From Actinomadura pelletieri DSM 43383 (GTDB lineage Bacteria > Actinomycetota > Actinomycetes > Streptosporangiales > Streptosporangiaceae): a stretch of 64,000 nt of DNA. A program made the position numbers and the translations under genes. This document shows, in pieces, positions 9,078 through 16,234 of this stretch; position 1 is the stretch's first letter, and each line of letters begins with the position of its first letter. The notes below the pieces were generated by a model, which saw nothing but the letters and a program-made list of their open reading frames with translations, ran no database searches and had not been told where the DNA came from. Where the stretch lies: contig NZ_RBWU01000002.1 in assembly GCF_003634705.1 (NCBI RefSeq), forward strand, positions 496,001 through 560,000, read 5' to 3'.

Positions 9078-9135
9078 CGTTTCCCCCGATGCTCGGCCTG
9101 CCCGTCGAGTCTCGGTACCCTCACCAGCGAGAACG

Positions 9136-10086
9136 TCACCTCTTGGCGCTCGCGGCGTCCGCGTGTTCCCGGTCGTCCTCGCGGGACTCGGCCTCCTTCT
9201 TCTCCTCTTCGACGGCCTCCTCGTGGGTCTTGACCACCTCGCCGTCGCGGATCTCGCCGCGCCAGCCCTCGACCTCATCCTGCTGCAGGATCGTCTGCGT
9301 CATCATGTGCCGCTTGATGTTCTTGAAGTCCAGGCGTAGGCGGCGTCCCTGGGCGCGCCACAGGTTCGCGGTCTTCTCCATGAAGCCGTCCGGGTGGTAC
9401 TCGGCCACCAGGAGGATCCGTGTCATGGAGGGCGCCAGTTCGTGGAAGGTCACGGCGCCGTCCACGTACCCCTTGGGGCCCTTGGACTTCCAGACGATCC
9501 GCTCGTCCGGAACCTGCTCGATGATGTTGGACTCCCAGTTGCGGTGCGACCAGAAGATCTGCGCCCGCCAGTTGAGCTTCTCGTCGGACTCCTGTTCGAC
9601 GCTCTCCACCTTCTTGGTGAAGCTCGGGTAGTCGGAGAACCGCGTCCACTGGTCGTAGGCGACGCGTCGTGGCAGCCCCACATCGACCTGTTCGACGATG
9701 TTGGTGGACTTCACCTTGCCGGCGTCCCCGCCGTTCCCGCCGTTCCCGCCGTTGCCACCGTCCTTGTCGCCGCCGAGGCCCGCGGCGTTCTTCAGCTTCT
9801 CCGCGCCGGTCTTGACGGCGCCCTGGCCGGACGAGTCGTCCGGGGAGACCTGCTCCGCGAGCTTCTCCGCGCCGATGGCGGCGGCCTTCTTACCGGCGGC
9901 TTTCGCGCGGCCGTCCGCGGCGTCGTTCAGCCGCCGGCTCAGACCTCCGATCCCTCCGCTGGTCTTCTGCAACGCCCGTATCATCAGCGCCCGGACGAAC
10001 TCCCGGCCCGCCTCCTTGAGCTGCTCCGTCGGTAGGACCTGGACGGTCTTGTCGTCGCCGCGGTCTCCGGCGCCTGCCTCCGTCAT
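9136..10086 (-). CDS. SRPBCC (cyclase/dehydrase, GvpZ-like) family protein
   Basis: 316 aa. Residues ~1-110 are a charged helical and glycine-rich region (VRALMIRALQKTSGGIGGLSR ... GGNGGNGGNGG). Residues ~120-265 form a START/Bet v1-type SRPBCC domain: STNIVEQVDVGLPRRVAYDQW, FPSFTKKVESVEQ-like strand, and ERIVWKSKGPKGYVDGAVTF. The C-terminus is strongly acidic/basic (HEEAVEEEKKEAESRED). First gene of a three-gene minus-strand operon. SRPBCC domains bind hydrophobic ligands; in Streptomyces gas-vesicle clusters a protein of this type occurs, but no GvpA or GvpF is visible here. Confidence 0.85.
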   Translation of the reverse strand: MTEAGAGDRGDDKTVQVLPTEQLKEAGREFVRALMIRALQKTSGGIGGLSRRLNDAADGRAKAAGKKAAAIGAEKLAEQVSPDDSSGQGAVKTGAEKLKNAAGLGGDKDGGNGGNGGNGGDAGKVKSTNIVEQVDVGLPRRVAYDQWTRFSDYPSFTKKVESVEQESDEKLNWRAQIFWSHRNWESNIIEQVPDERIVWKSKGPKGYVDGAVTFHELAPSMTRILLVAEYHPDGFMEKTANLWRAQGRRLRLDFKNIKRHMMTQTILQQDEVEGWRGEIRDGEVVKTHEEAVEEEKKEAESREDDREHADAASAKR

Positions 10087-10310
10087 GATCAACACTTCGC
10101 TCGGTCGACGTTTCTCTCCTGGCTCTCTCCTGGCCGCCATAACCGAAAATCCCGGACCAAAACGACAAATGGCCTGCCGACCAGCGCAAACTCAAGATCA
10201 ACCAAGGTGCGCGCGGGCGAGCGGAGCCCGAAGCCGTGTCGGCGCCGTTTGGAGAGGGCGGCCCGGGTATCGCCTCTGGACGGAGTCGTCTGATCAGGGA
10301 GGAGGCGCGG

Positions 10311-10916
10311 ATGCGCGCCGTGGTGATCAACTGCACGTTGAAACGCTCGCCGGAGACGTCCAACACCGAGGCGCTCGCCGCGGTCGTGGAGGAGGCGCTG
10401 CGGGGCCGGGGCGTCGAGGTGGAGAACATCCGGGCCGTGGACCTGGACATTCCACCGGGTGTGGAGACCGACCTCGGCGAGGGCGATCCATGGCCCGCCG
10501 TGCACCGGTCGCTGCTGGAGTCGGAGATCCTCATCCTGGCGTCGCCGACCTGGGCGGGCCAGCCGTCCTCGATCGCCCAGCGGGTGATCGAGCGGATGGA
10601 CGCGATGTTGTCGGAGACCGATGACGAGGGCCGTCCGGTGGCTTTCAACCGTGTCGCCGGGGTGATCGTGACCGGCAACGAGGACGGCGCCCATCACGTG
10701 ATCAACAACCTGAGCGGGGCGCTCAACGAGTTCGGCTACACGATTCCCGGGCAGGCGTGGACGTACTGGAACCGCGGCCCCGGTCCGGGGCCGAGCTATC
10801 TGGAGAGCGAGGAGGGCCGGGACTGGTCGGAGAGCACCGGCCGGGCGATGGCGTCCAACCTGGTCGCCGCCGCCTCGGCGCTTGCGGCGAACCCGATCCC
10901 TCCTCCGCCGTCCTGA
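10311..10916 (+). CDS. flavodoxin-like NADPH-dependent FMN reductase
   Basis: 201 aa from ATG 10311, five to six nt after GGAGG. The fold is Rossmann-like flavodoxin: RAVVINCTLKRSPETSNTEAL is the FMN phosphate-binding loop region and LILASPTWAGQPSSIAQRVIER the second loop. VTGNEDGAHHVINNLSGALNEFGYTIP is typical of NADPH-dependent FMN/quinone reductases of the WrbA/ArsH-like superfamily. Cytoplasmic. It precedes the redox cluster at 10996-14307 in the same direction with a 79-bp gap; a shared transcript is possible. Confidence 0.88.
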   Translation: MRAVVINCTLKRSPETSNTEALAAVVEEALRGRGVEVENIRAVDLDIPPGVETDLGEGDPWPAVHRSLLESEILILASPTWAGQPSSIAQRVIERMDAMLSETDDEGRPVAFNRVAGVIVTGNEDGAHHVINNLSGALNEFGYTIPGQAWTYWNRGPGPGPSYLESEEGRDWSESTGRAMASNLVAAASALAANPIPPPPS

Positions 10917-10995
10917 GAGTTTCGGGGGAATTCGTCGGCGTCCGGACGCGGGCCAGAGGGCCTGTCGCGTCCGACCTCATCGTGGAGAGGGTGGC

Positions 10996-12180
10996 TTGGA
11001 GGCATCCGACGTCCGGGAACCGGGCTTGAGCATTGGGGTGGAAGAGGAGTTCCTACTGGTCGACGCGGAGTCGCGGCGGTGCGTTCCGCGTGCGGAACAG
11101 GTTCTGGCGGGGTCGGGACGGCATCGGTGGCACGAGTCCGGCGGCGGGTTCCATGCCGAGTTGTCGACCGCGCAGGTGGAGGCGGCGACGGGAGTGTGCG
11201 AGGACCTGGCCGATCTGCGGCCGCAGTTGCGGTACGGGCGGGCGCGCCTCACGAGAGTGGCGCGGACGTGTGGTGCGCGTCCGGTGTCGGTGGGGACGCC
11301 GGTACTGGACGCTCCGTCACCGCCGATCACCCGGGGTGAACGCTTCGCCGCGATCGAGGCGCTGTACGGGGACATCGTGGCGGACTACCAGGCGTCCGGC
11401 TGTCACGTCCATGTCGGCGTCCCCGACCGGGAGACGGCCGTGGCGGTGGTGAACCATCTCCGCCCGTGGCTGCCCACACTGCTGGCGCTGTCGGTGAACT
11501 CTCCGTTCGACCACGGTCGCCTCACGGGGTACGCGAGCCGCCGCATGACGCAGATCGTCCGGTTTCCGGGTGCGGGCGTCCCGCCGTTCGCGGCGTCGGC
11601 GGCCGAGTACGACACACGGGTCGCGGCGTTGGTGGAGGCGGGTGTGCTGGCGGACGAGGCGATGACGTTCTGGCTGGCACGGCCGTCGCCGCGGTGGCCG
11701 ACCGTGGAGGTGCGGGTGGCGGACGCGGCGGCGACCGCCGACGAGACGGTGCTCCATGCCGCGCTGGTCCGGGGCCTGGTCCGCACGGCCCTGGTCGATC
11801 TGGCGGCCGGGCGGGAGGCCCGGGACGTCGACGCCCAGGTGTGCGCGGCGGGGCTGTGGAACGCGGCCCGGCACGGGATGGACGGCCCCGGTCTGGACCC
11901 GTTCACGCATCGGGCCGTCCCGGCCTGGCGGTTGCTGGACGACCTGGTCGCCCACGTCCGCCCGGCCCTGGCCGATCTCGGTGACCTGGACGCGGTCCGC
12001 GCCCTGGTGGAGGGCGTGCGCCGGGAGGGGACGGGCGCGGCCCGGCAACGCCGCACCGCCGGGCGGTACGGCGCCCGCGCCGTGGTGGACATGCTCGCCG
12101 ACCAGACCGAGTTGGGCGGTCTCATCGTGGCCGCCGCGGACTCTTTCACCCGTGATCCGGGCCACTCAGAGCAGGTATAG
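10996..12180 (+). CDS. carboxylate-amine ligase, YbdK/EgtA-like glutamate-cysteine ligase family 2
   Basis: 394 aa from TTG 10996, which follows GAGAGG; TTG 11026 is an alternative. The N-terminal LSIGVEEEFLLVDAESR is the diagnostic GCS2 motif. HAELSTAQVEAATGVC and the histidine-rich SGCHVHVGVPDRETAV complete the ATP/metal site, and the C-terminal TAGRYGARAVVDML is typical. The family joins a carboxylate to an amine (for example glutamate to cysteine) with ATP. First gene of a compact cluster with a heme-oxygenase-like protein, a methyltransferase and a CDGSH protein, suggesting joint synthesis or modification of a small thiol/amide metabolite or a redox function. Confidence 0.92.
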   Translation: MEASDVREPGLSIGVEEEFLLVDAESRRCVPRAEQVLAGSGRHRWHESGGGFHAELSTAQVEAATGVCEDLADLRPQLRYGRARLTRVARTCGARPVSVGTPVLDAPSPPITRGERFAAIEALYGDIVADYQASGCHVHVGVPDRETAVAVVNHLRPWLPTLLALSVNSPFDHGRLTGYASRRMTQIVRFPGAGVPPFAASAAEYDTRVAALVEAGVLADEAMTFWLARPSPRWPTVEVRVADAAATADETVLHAALVRGLVRTALVDLAAGREARDVDAQVCAAGLWNAARHGMDGPGLDPFTHRAVPAWRLLDDLVAHVRPALADLGDLDAVRALVEGVRREGTGAARQRRTAGRYGARAVVDMLADQTELGGLIVAAADSFTRDPGHSEQV

Positions 12181-12252
12181 GGACGAAAAGGGCGTATGGG
12201 ACGCGCCTGAACGGGTACCGGATCGCGGAAACCGAGGCGACGGAGGACACCG

Positions 12253-13368
12253 ATGACCGTTCGAGAGGCTCCACCCCCGCTCAGGGAGCGGACGAGGGCG
12301 GCGACGCCAAGACTTCCCGCCGCGCGCGGACCGCTGTCCAGGGCGGTGGTGGAGACGCTCGCGGCGGGTCCGCGCCCACCGGACGTCCCCGCCCGCTCGC
12401 CCGCCGTCCGCGAAGCCGTCGCCTCGGCCGACCCCTACGGCGAGGACCTGCAACTGGCGCTCCACACCTGTTTCGAGTTGCACTACCGCGGGTTCGTAGG
12501 GGTCGACCCGGACTGGGAGTGGGAGCCCGGACTGTTGCGGTTGCGCGGCGCGATGGAGGCGGTGTTCCTGGACGCGCTGCGCCGCGACACGGCAAGTGTT
12601 CCCGGTGCGAACGAGTCCGACGCCGACGTGGACGCCGACGTGGACGCCGCGCTCCGGGACCTGCTGACCGAGCCGATCGACGGGCACGGCGTCACGCACC
12701 ATCTGCAGGACCGTGGAGAGTGGTGGCAACTGCGGGAACACGCGGCACACCGGTCGGTGTACCACCTGAAGGAGGCCGACCCGCACGCCTGGGTGGTGCC
12801 CCGGCTGCGCGGACGCGCCAAGACGGCACTGGTGGCCGTGGAACACGACGAGTTCGGCGGCGGCCGCCCGGAGATGATCCACCAGGGGCTGTACGCCGAC
12901 CTGCTCGATGACCTCGGCCTGGACTCCTCCTACGGCGCCTATGTGGACGCGGCGCCCGCGGTGATGCTGGCGACGGTAAACATGATGTCGCTGTTCGGCC
13001 TGCGACGGTCGCTGCGGGGCGCGATGGTCGGACACTTCGCGGCTGCGGAGATCACCACCGCGCCGTCGGCCCGGCGGATGGCACGGGCCCTGGAACGCCT
13101 CGGCGGCGGTCCCCGGGCCCGCCTGTTCTACACCGAGCACATCGAGGCCGACGCCGTCCACGAGCAGGTGCTGCGCCACGACGTGATCGGCGGGCTGCTC
13201 GCCGACGAACCGGAGCTGGCGCCCGACGTGGTGCTGGGCGTGCGGGCCACCGTCCTGCTGGAGGACCGCCTCGCCGCCCACATCCTCGAACGCTGGCGGA
13301 CGGGACGTTCGTCGCTGCGCCGCCCGCTGCCCGCGACCCCGGCCCCCGAGGGGACGGTGGGGCGATGA
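12253..13368 (+). CDS. iron-containing redox enzyme, heme-oxygenase-like fold (HDO family)
   Basis: 371 aa. The conserved core is ALHTCFELHYRGF (first helix with metal ligands), QLREHAAHRSVYHLKEADPH, and TALVAVEHDEFGGGRPEMIHQ, followed by HFAAAEITTAPSARRM and YTEHIEADAVHEQ. This is the His/Glu ligand pattern of heme-oxygenase-like diiron oxidases/oxygenases. A short DADVDADVD repeat lies near residue 120. Its stop overlaps the start of the methyltransferase by 4 bp. It probably oxidises or cleaves a substrate supplied by the neighbouring ligase; the substrate is not known. Confidence 0.88.
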   Translation: MTVREAPPPLRERTRAATPRLPAARGPLSRAVVETLAAGPRPPDVPARSPAVREAVASADPYGEDLQLALHTCFELHYRGFVGVDPDWEWEPGLLRLRGAMEAVFLDALRRDTASVPGANESDADVDADVDAALRDLLTEPIDGHGVTHHLQDRGEWWQLREHAAHRSVYHLKEADPHAWVVPRLRGRAKTALVAVEHDEFGGGRPEMIHQGLYADLLDDLGLDSSYGAYVDAAPAVMLATVNMMSLFGLRRSLRGAMVGHFAAAEITTAPSARRMARALERLGGGPRARLFYTEHIEADAVHEQVLRHDVIGGLLADEPELAPDVVLGVRATVLLEDRLAAHILERWRTGRSSLRRPLPATPAPEGTVGR

Positions 13369-14054
13369 TGCTGCTTCGCCCACCGGGGGTGTACCGGCCG
13401 CAGGCCGACACGCGGCTGCTGGCGGAGGCGCTGTGCGGCGTCGGCGTCCCGGCCGGAGCGCGGCTGCTGGAACTCGGCACCGGAACCGGCGCCGTGGCGG
13501 TGACCGCGGCCCGCGTGGGCTGCGACGTCGTGGCGGTGGACAAGTCGACGCGGGCGGTGCTGGCCGCCCAGTTCAACGCGCGGGTCCGGGGGCTCAGCGT
13601 CCGGGTCCTGCGCGGCGACCTGTTCACGCCGGTGGCGGGAGAGAAGTTCGACGTGATCGTCGCCAACCCGCCCTACGTGCCCGGCGACACCGATCCGGCC
13701 GCGGCCCGGGGCCGGGCCCGCGCCTGGGAGGCAGGGCCGAGCGGCCGGGCGATCCTGGACCAGATCTGCCGCGCCGCCCCCGACCATCTGACCTCCTCGG
13801 GGACGCTGCTGGTGGTGCACTCGGCCCTGAACGGGGTCGCGGCGACGCTCGTCGCGCTGCGCGGGGCGGGCATGCGGGCCCGGGTGGTGGCCCGGCGCCG
13901 GGAGCCGTTCGGGCCGGTGATGCGGGGGCGCGCCGGAATGCTACGGGCGCGGGGAGTGCTGCGTCCCGGACAACGACACGAGGACCTGGTGGTGATCCGC
14001 GCCGACCGGGTCGCGACGGGGTGGGAACATGGACATCGACGCCAGGCGGCCTGA
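13365..14054 (+). CDS. HemK2/PrmC-like class I SAM-dependent methyltransferase
   Basis: 229 aa. The SAM site is LLELGTGTGAVAVTAARVGC and the catalytic motif is VIVANPPYVPGD, i.e. NPPY of N5-glutamine or N6-adenine methyltransferases. It lacks the N-terminal helical domain of full PrmC, as in the short HemK2/MTQ2 type. Overlaps both neighbours (4 bp upstream, 26 bp with the CDGSH gene), so it is tightly coupled in this operon. Substrate could be a protein glutamine or the product of the cluster. Confidence 0.9.
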   Translation: MMLLRPPGVYRPQADTRLLAEALCGVGVPAGARLLELGTGTGAVAVTAARVGCDVVAVDKSTRAVLAAQFNARVRGLSVRVLRGDLFTPVAGEKFDVIVANPPYVPGDTDPAAARGRARAWEAGPSGRAILDQICRAAPDHLTSSGTLLVVHSALNGVAATLVALRGAGMRARVVARRREPFGPVMRGRAGMLRARGVLRPGQRHEDLVVIRADRVATGWEHGHRRQAA

Positions 14055-14307
14055 GTCCGCCCCCCGACCGGTGAACGGAACGCCGGGCGGGGGCCGGGAA
14101 CCGCGACGAGTACGGATGATTCCGGGCGGACCGATCCTGGTGGAGGGGCCGGTCGAGGTCGTCCTGGACGACGGCGCCACCGTGACGTCGGACCGTTTCC
14201 TGGTGGCGCTGTGCGCGTGCCGCCGCAGCCGCGCCTTCCCGTTCTGCGACACCAGCCACCGCCGCCGTGTCCGCACCGAACGGCGGGACGGCGAAACACC
14301 TCGGTGA
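14029..14307 (+). CDS. CDGSH iron-sulfur domain protein
   Basis: 92 aa. The [2Fe-2S]-binding signature is CACRRSRAFPFCDTSH, which is the three-Cys, one-His arrangement of the mitoNEET/CDGSH family. A DDGATVTSDRFLVALC strand precedes it. Small, cytoplasmic, redox-active electron or cluster carrier. The start lies inside the methyltransferase reading frame, so expression is coupled to it. Last gene of the cluster starting at 10996. Confidence 0.92.
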   Translation: MDIDARRPESAPRPVNGTPGGGREPRRVRMIPGGPILVEGPVEVVLDDGATVTSDRFLVALCACRRSRAFPFCDTSHRRRVRTERRDGETPR

Positions 14308-14372
14308 CCGGTCACGCGGGGTCGCCGCGTGGGCGCGCACGGTCGATGGCCGTCCTGATGTAGATTCCGCGC

Positions 14373-14900
14373 GTGGACGGGGTCGTTGGCGTGGGCGCAC
14401 AGGTCGTCGTCCGTACCGTGAGGGCGGACGACGAGGCGCGGTTCCTCGAACTGGCGAAGGTTAGTGCGGGATTCCATCGACCCTGGGTCGTCCTGCCCCG
14501 GACGGGACGCGAGTTCGCGGCGTACCTCGCGCGGTTCGACCAGGTCAACGCGGTCGGCATGGTGGTGTGCCTGCGTGCGGGCAGCGACCTCGTCGGCATG
14601 GTCAATCTCAACGAGATCGTCCGTGGGTCCTACCAGCGGAGTGTGCTGGGCTACGCGGTCTTCCAGCCGTACGCGGGCCAGGGGTACATGGGCGAGGGCG
14701 TCGGGCTCGCCGTCCGGTACGCGTTCGACCGGCTGGAGTTGCACCGGGTCGAGGCGAACATCCAGCCGGGCAACACCGCGTCCGTCAGGCTGGTCGAGCG
14801 GCTCGGATTCCGGAAGGAAGGCTTCTCACCCGCGTTCATCAAGATCGGTGGCATATGGCGGGACCACGAACGCTGGGCCCTCATCAACGACGTTTATTGA
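14373..14900 (+). CDS. GNAT family N-acetyltransferase (RimJ-like)
   Basis: 175 aa. RTVRADDEARFLELAKVS opens the GNAT fold, LGYAVFQPYAGQGYMGEGVGLAVRYAFDRL is motif A with the acetyl-CoA pyrophosphate loop, and EANIQPGNTASVRLVERLGFRKEG is motif B. This pattern is that of RimJ/RimL alanine N-acetyltransferases. There is no ribosome site before GTG 14373; TAGATT at 14361-14366 sits 6 nt before it and could be the -10 box of a leaderless transcript. It ends 67 bp before the radical SAM gene. Confidence 0.9.
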   Translation: MDGVVGVGAQVVVRTVRADDEARFLELAKVSAGFHRPWVVLPRTGREFAAYLARFDQVNAVGMVVCLRAGSDLVGMVNLNEIVRGSYQRSVLGYAVFQPYAGQGYMGEGVGLAVRYAFDRLELHRVEANIQPGNTASVRLVERLGFRKEGFSPAFIKIGGIWRDHERWALINDVY

Positions 14901-14967
14901 TCTTGGTTTTCCGATATATCTGAACATAACGCAGCGCCGCGTCGTGATCCATCTAGGGGGTCGGCAC

Positions 14968-16200
14968 GTGGGCGTTGACAGGGACGAACCCGACCGGGCG
15001 GCGGAGTGGCCGGACGGCCTCGATGTGCGGGCCCTGCTGGAACGCGGGTGGCGACCGACCCCGATCCGTGACTTCATCCTCAAGGTGCACAGCCGGTGCA
15101 ACCTGGCCTGCGACTACTGCTACATGTACGAAATGGCCGACCAGGGCTGGCGCAGGCAACCGCGTCGCATGTCGCGGCATGTCGTCGACAGGGTCGCCCA
15201 GCGCATCGCCGAGCACGCCCGGACGAACCTGCTGTCCGAGGTGGACATCGTCCTGCACGGTGGAGAACCGCTGCTGGCGGGCGCCGAACACCTGCGGTAC
15301 GTGATCGAGACGATTCTCGCCGCCACCGGGCCGGCCGTGCGTGTCGGCTTCAGCGTGCAGACCAACGGCGTCTTACTCGACGACCTGTTCCTCGACCTGT
15401 TCGCCGAGTACGGCGTCACCGTCGGCGTGAGCGTGGACGGCGACGAGGAGGGCCACGACCGCCACAGACGGCGCGCCGACGGTCAGGGCAGCTACCAGGC
15501 GGTCCGGGCCGGGCTGCAACGGCTCACCAACGGGTACCGGCCCCTCTTCGGCGGCCTTCTCAGCACCATCGAACTGCGCAACGACCCGGTCGCGACCTAT
15601 GAGTCGCTGCTGGAATTCGGCCCGCCCGGAATGGACTTCCTGCTGCCGCACGGGAACTGGGACGTCCCGCCACCCGGGCGTCCACCCGACGAGTCGACGC
15701 CCTACGGTGACTGGCTCATCGCCATCTTCGACCGCTGGTACGGCACGGACGCCGGCGAGACGCGCATCCGGCTGTTCAGCGAGATCATCAGGTTGCTGTT
15801 CGGTCGGATGTCCGCCAGCGAGGCCGTGGGCCTCTCCCCGGTGGCCGTGGTCGTCGTCGAGAGCAACGGAGAGATCGAGCAGGTCGACTCTTTGAAATCC
15901 GCCTTCGACGGCGCCGCGGGCACCCGGCTGCACGTCTCCCGTGACCCGTTCGACGCCGTCCTGACACTGCCGTCCGTCGCCGCCCGCCAGATCGGACGGC
16001 GTGCGCTGTCACCGGAATGCCTCGCCTGCCAGGCCCACGAGGTCTGCGGCGGCGGGCTCTACCCGCACCGCTACCGGTCGGGCACCGGCTTCCGCAACCC
16101 GTCGGTCTACTGCCAGGACCTGCTCAAACTGATCACCCACATCCGGGACGTCCTCAGCCGGGACCTGGCCGACCTCGACTCGGCGGTCGCCGTCGGCTGA
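14968..16200 (+). CDS. FxsB-like radical SAM/SPASM peptide maturase (copy 1)
   Basis: 410 aa from GTG 14968, which follows AGGGGGT by 6 nt. Residues ~20-45 hold the 4Fe-4S radical SAM motif CNLACDYC. VDIVLHGGEPLLAG and GVSVDGDEEGHDRHR are the SAM-site landmarks. The C-terminal SPASM-like part has ECLACQAHEVCGGGLYPHR and NPSVYCQDLLKLI. These features match the FxsB family that makes three-residue cyclophanes on ribosomal peptides by joining an aromatic ring to a beta-carbon two residues on. No precursor lies immediately next to it; the best local candidate is the small gene at 19067. It converges on the NB-ARC/TPR gene. Confidence 0.9.
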   Translation: MGVDRDEPDRAAEWPDGLDVRALLERGWRPTPIRDFILKVHSRCNLACDYCYMYEMADQGWRRQPRRMSRHVVDRVAQRIAEHARTNLLSEVDIVLHGGEPLLAGAEHLRYVIETILAATGPAVRVGFSVQTNGVLLDDLFLDLFAEYGVTVGVSVDGDEEGHDRHRRRADGQGSYQAVRAGLQRLTNGYRPLFGGLLSTIELRNDPVATYESLLEFGPPGMDFLLPHGNWDVPPPGRPPDESTPYGDWLIAIFDRWYGTDAGETRIRLFSEIIRLLFGRMSASEAVGLSPVAVVVVESNGEIEQVDSLKSAFDGAAGTRLHVSRDPFDAVLTLPSVAARQIGRRALSPECLACQAHEVCGGGLYPHRYRSGTGFRNPSVYCQDLLKLITHIRDVLSRDLADLDSAVAVG

Positions 16201-16234
16201 ACCGGATCGGACGGGTTGGAACGGACGGGACGGT

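Noticed and set aside
8133..9233. Long plus-strand open frame opposite the 11-residue-repeat gene
   Set aside because: Shadow frame produced by GC-rich codon bias; the minus-strand frame has the start, coupling and conserved domain.
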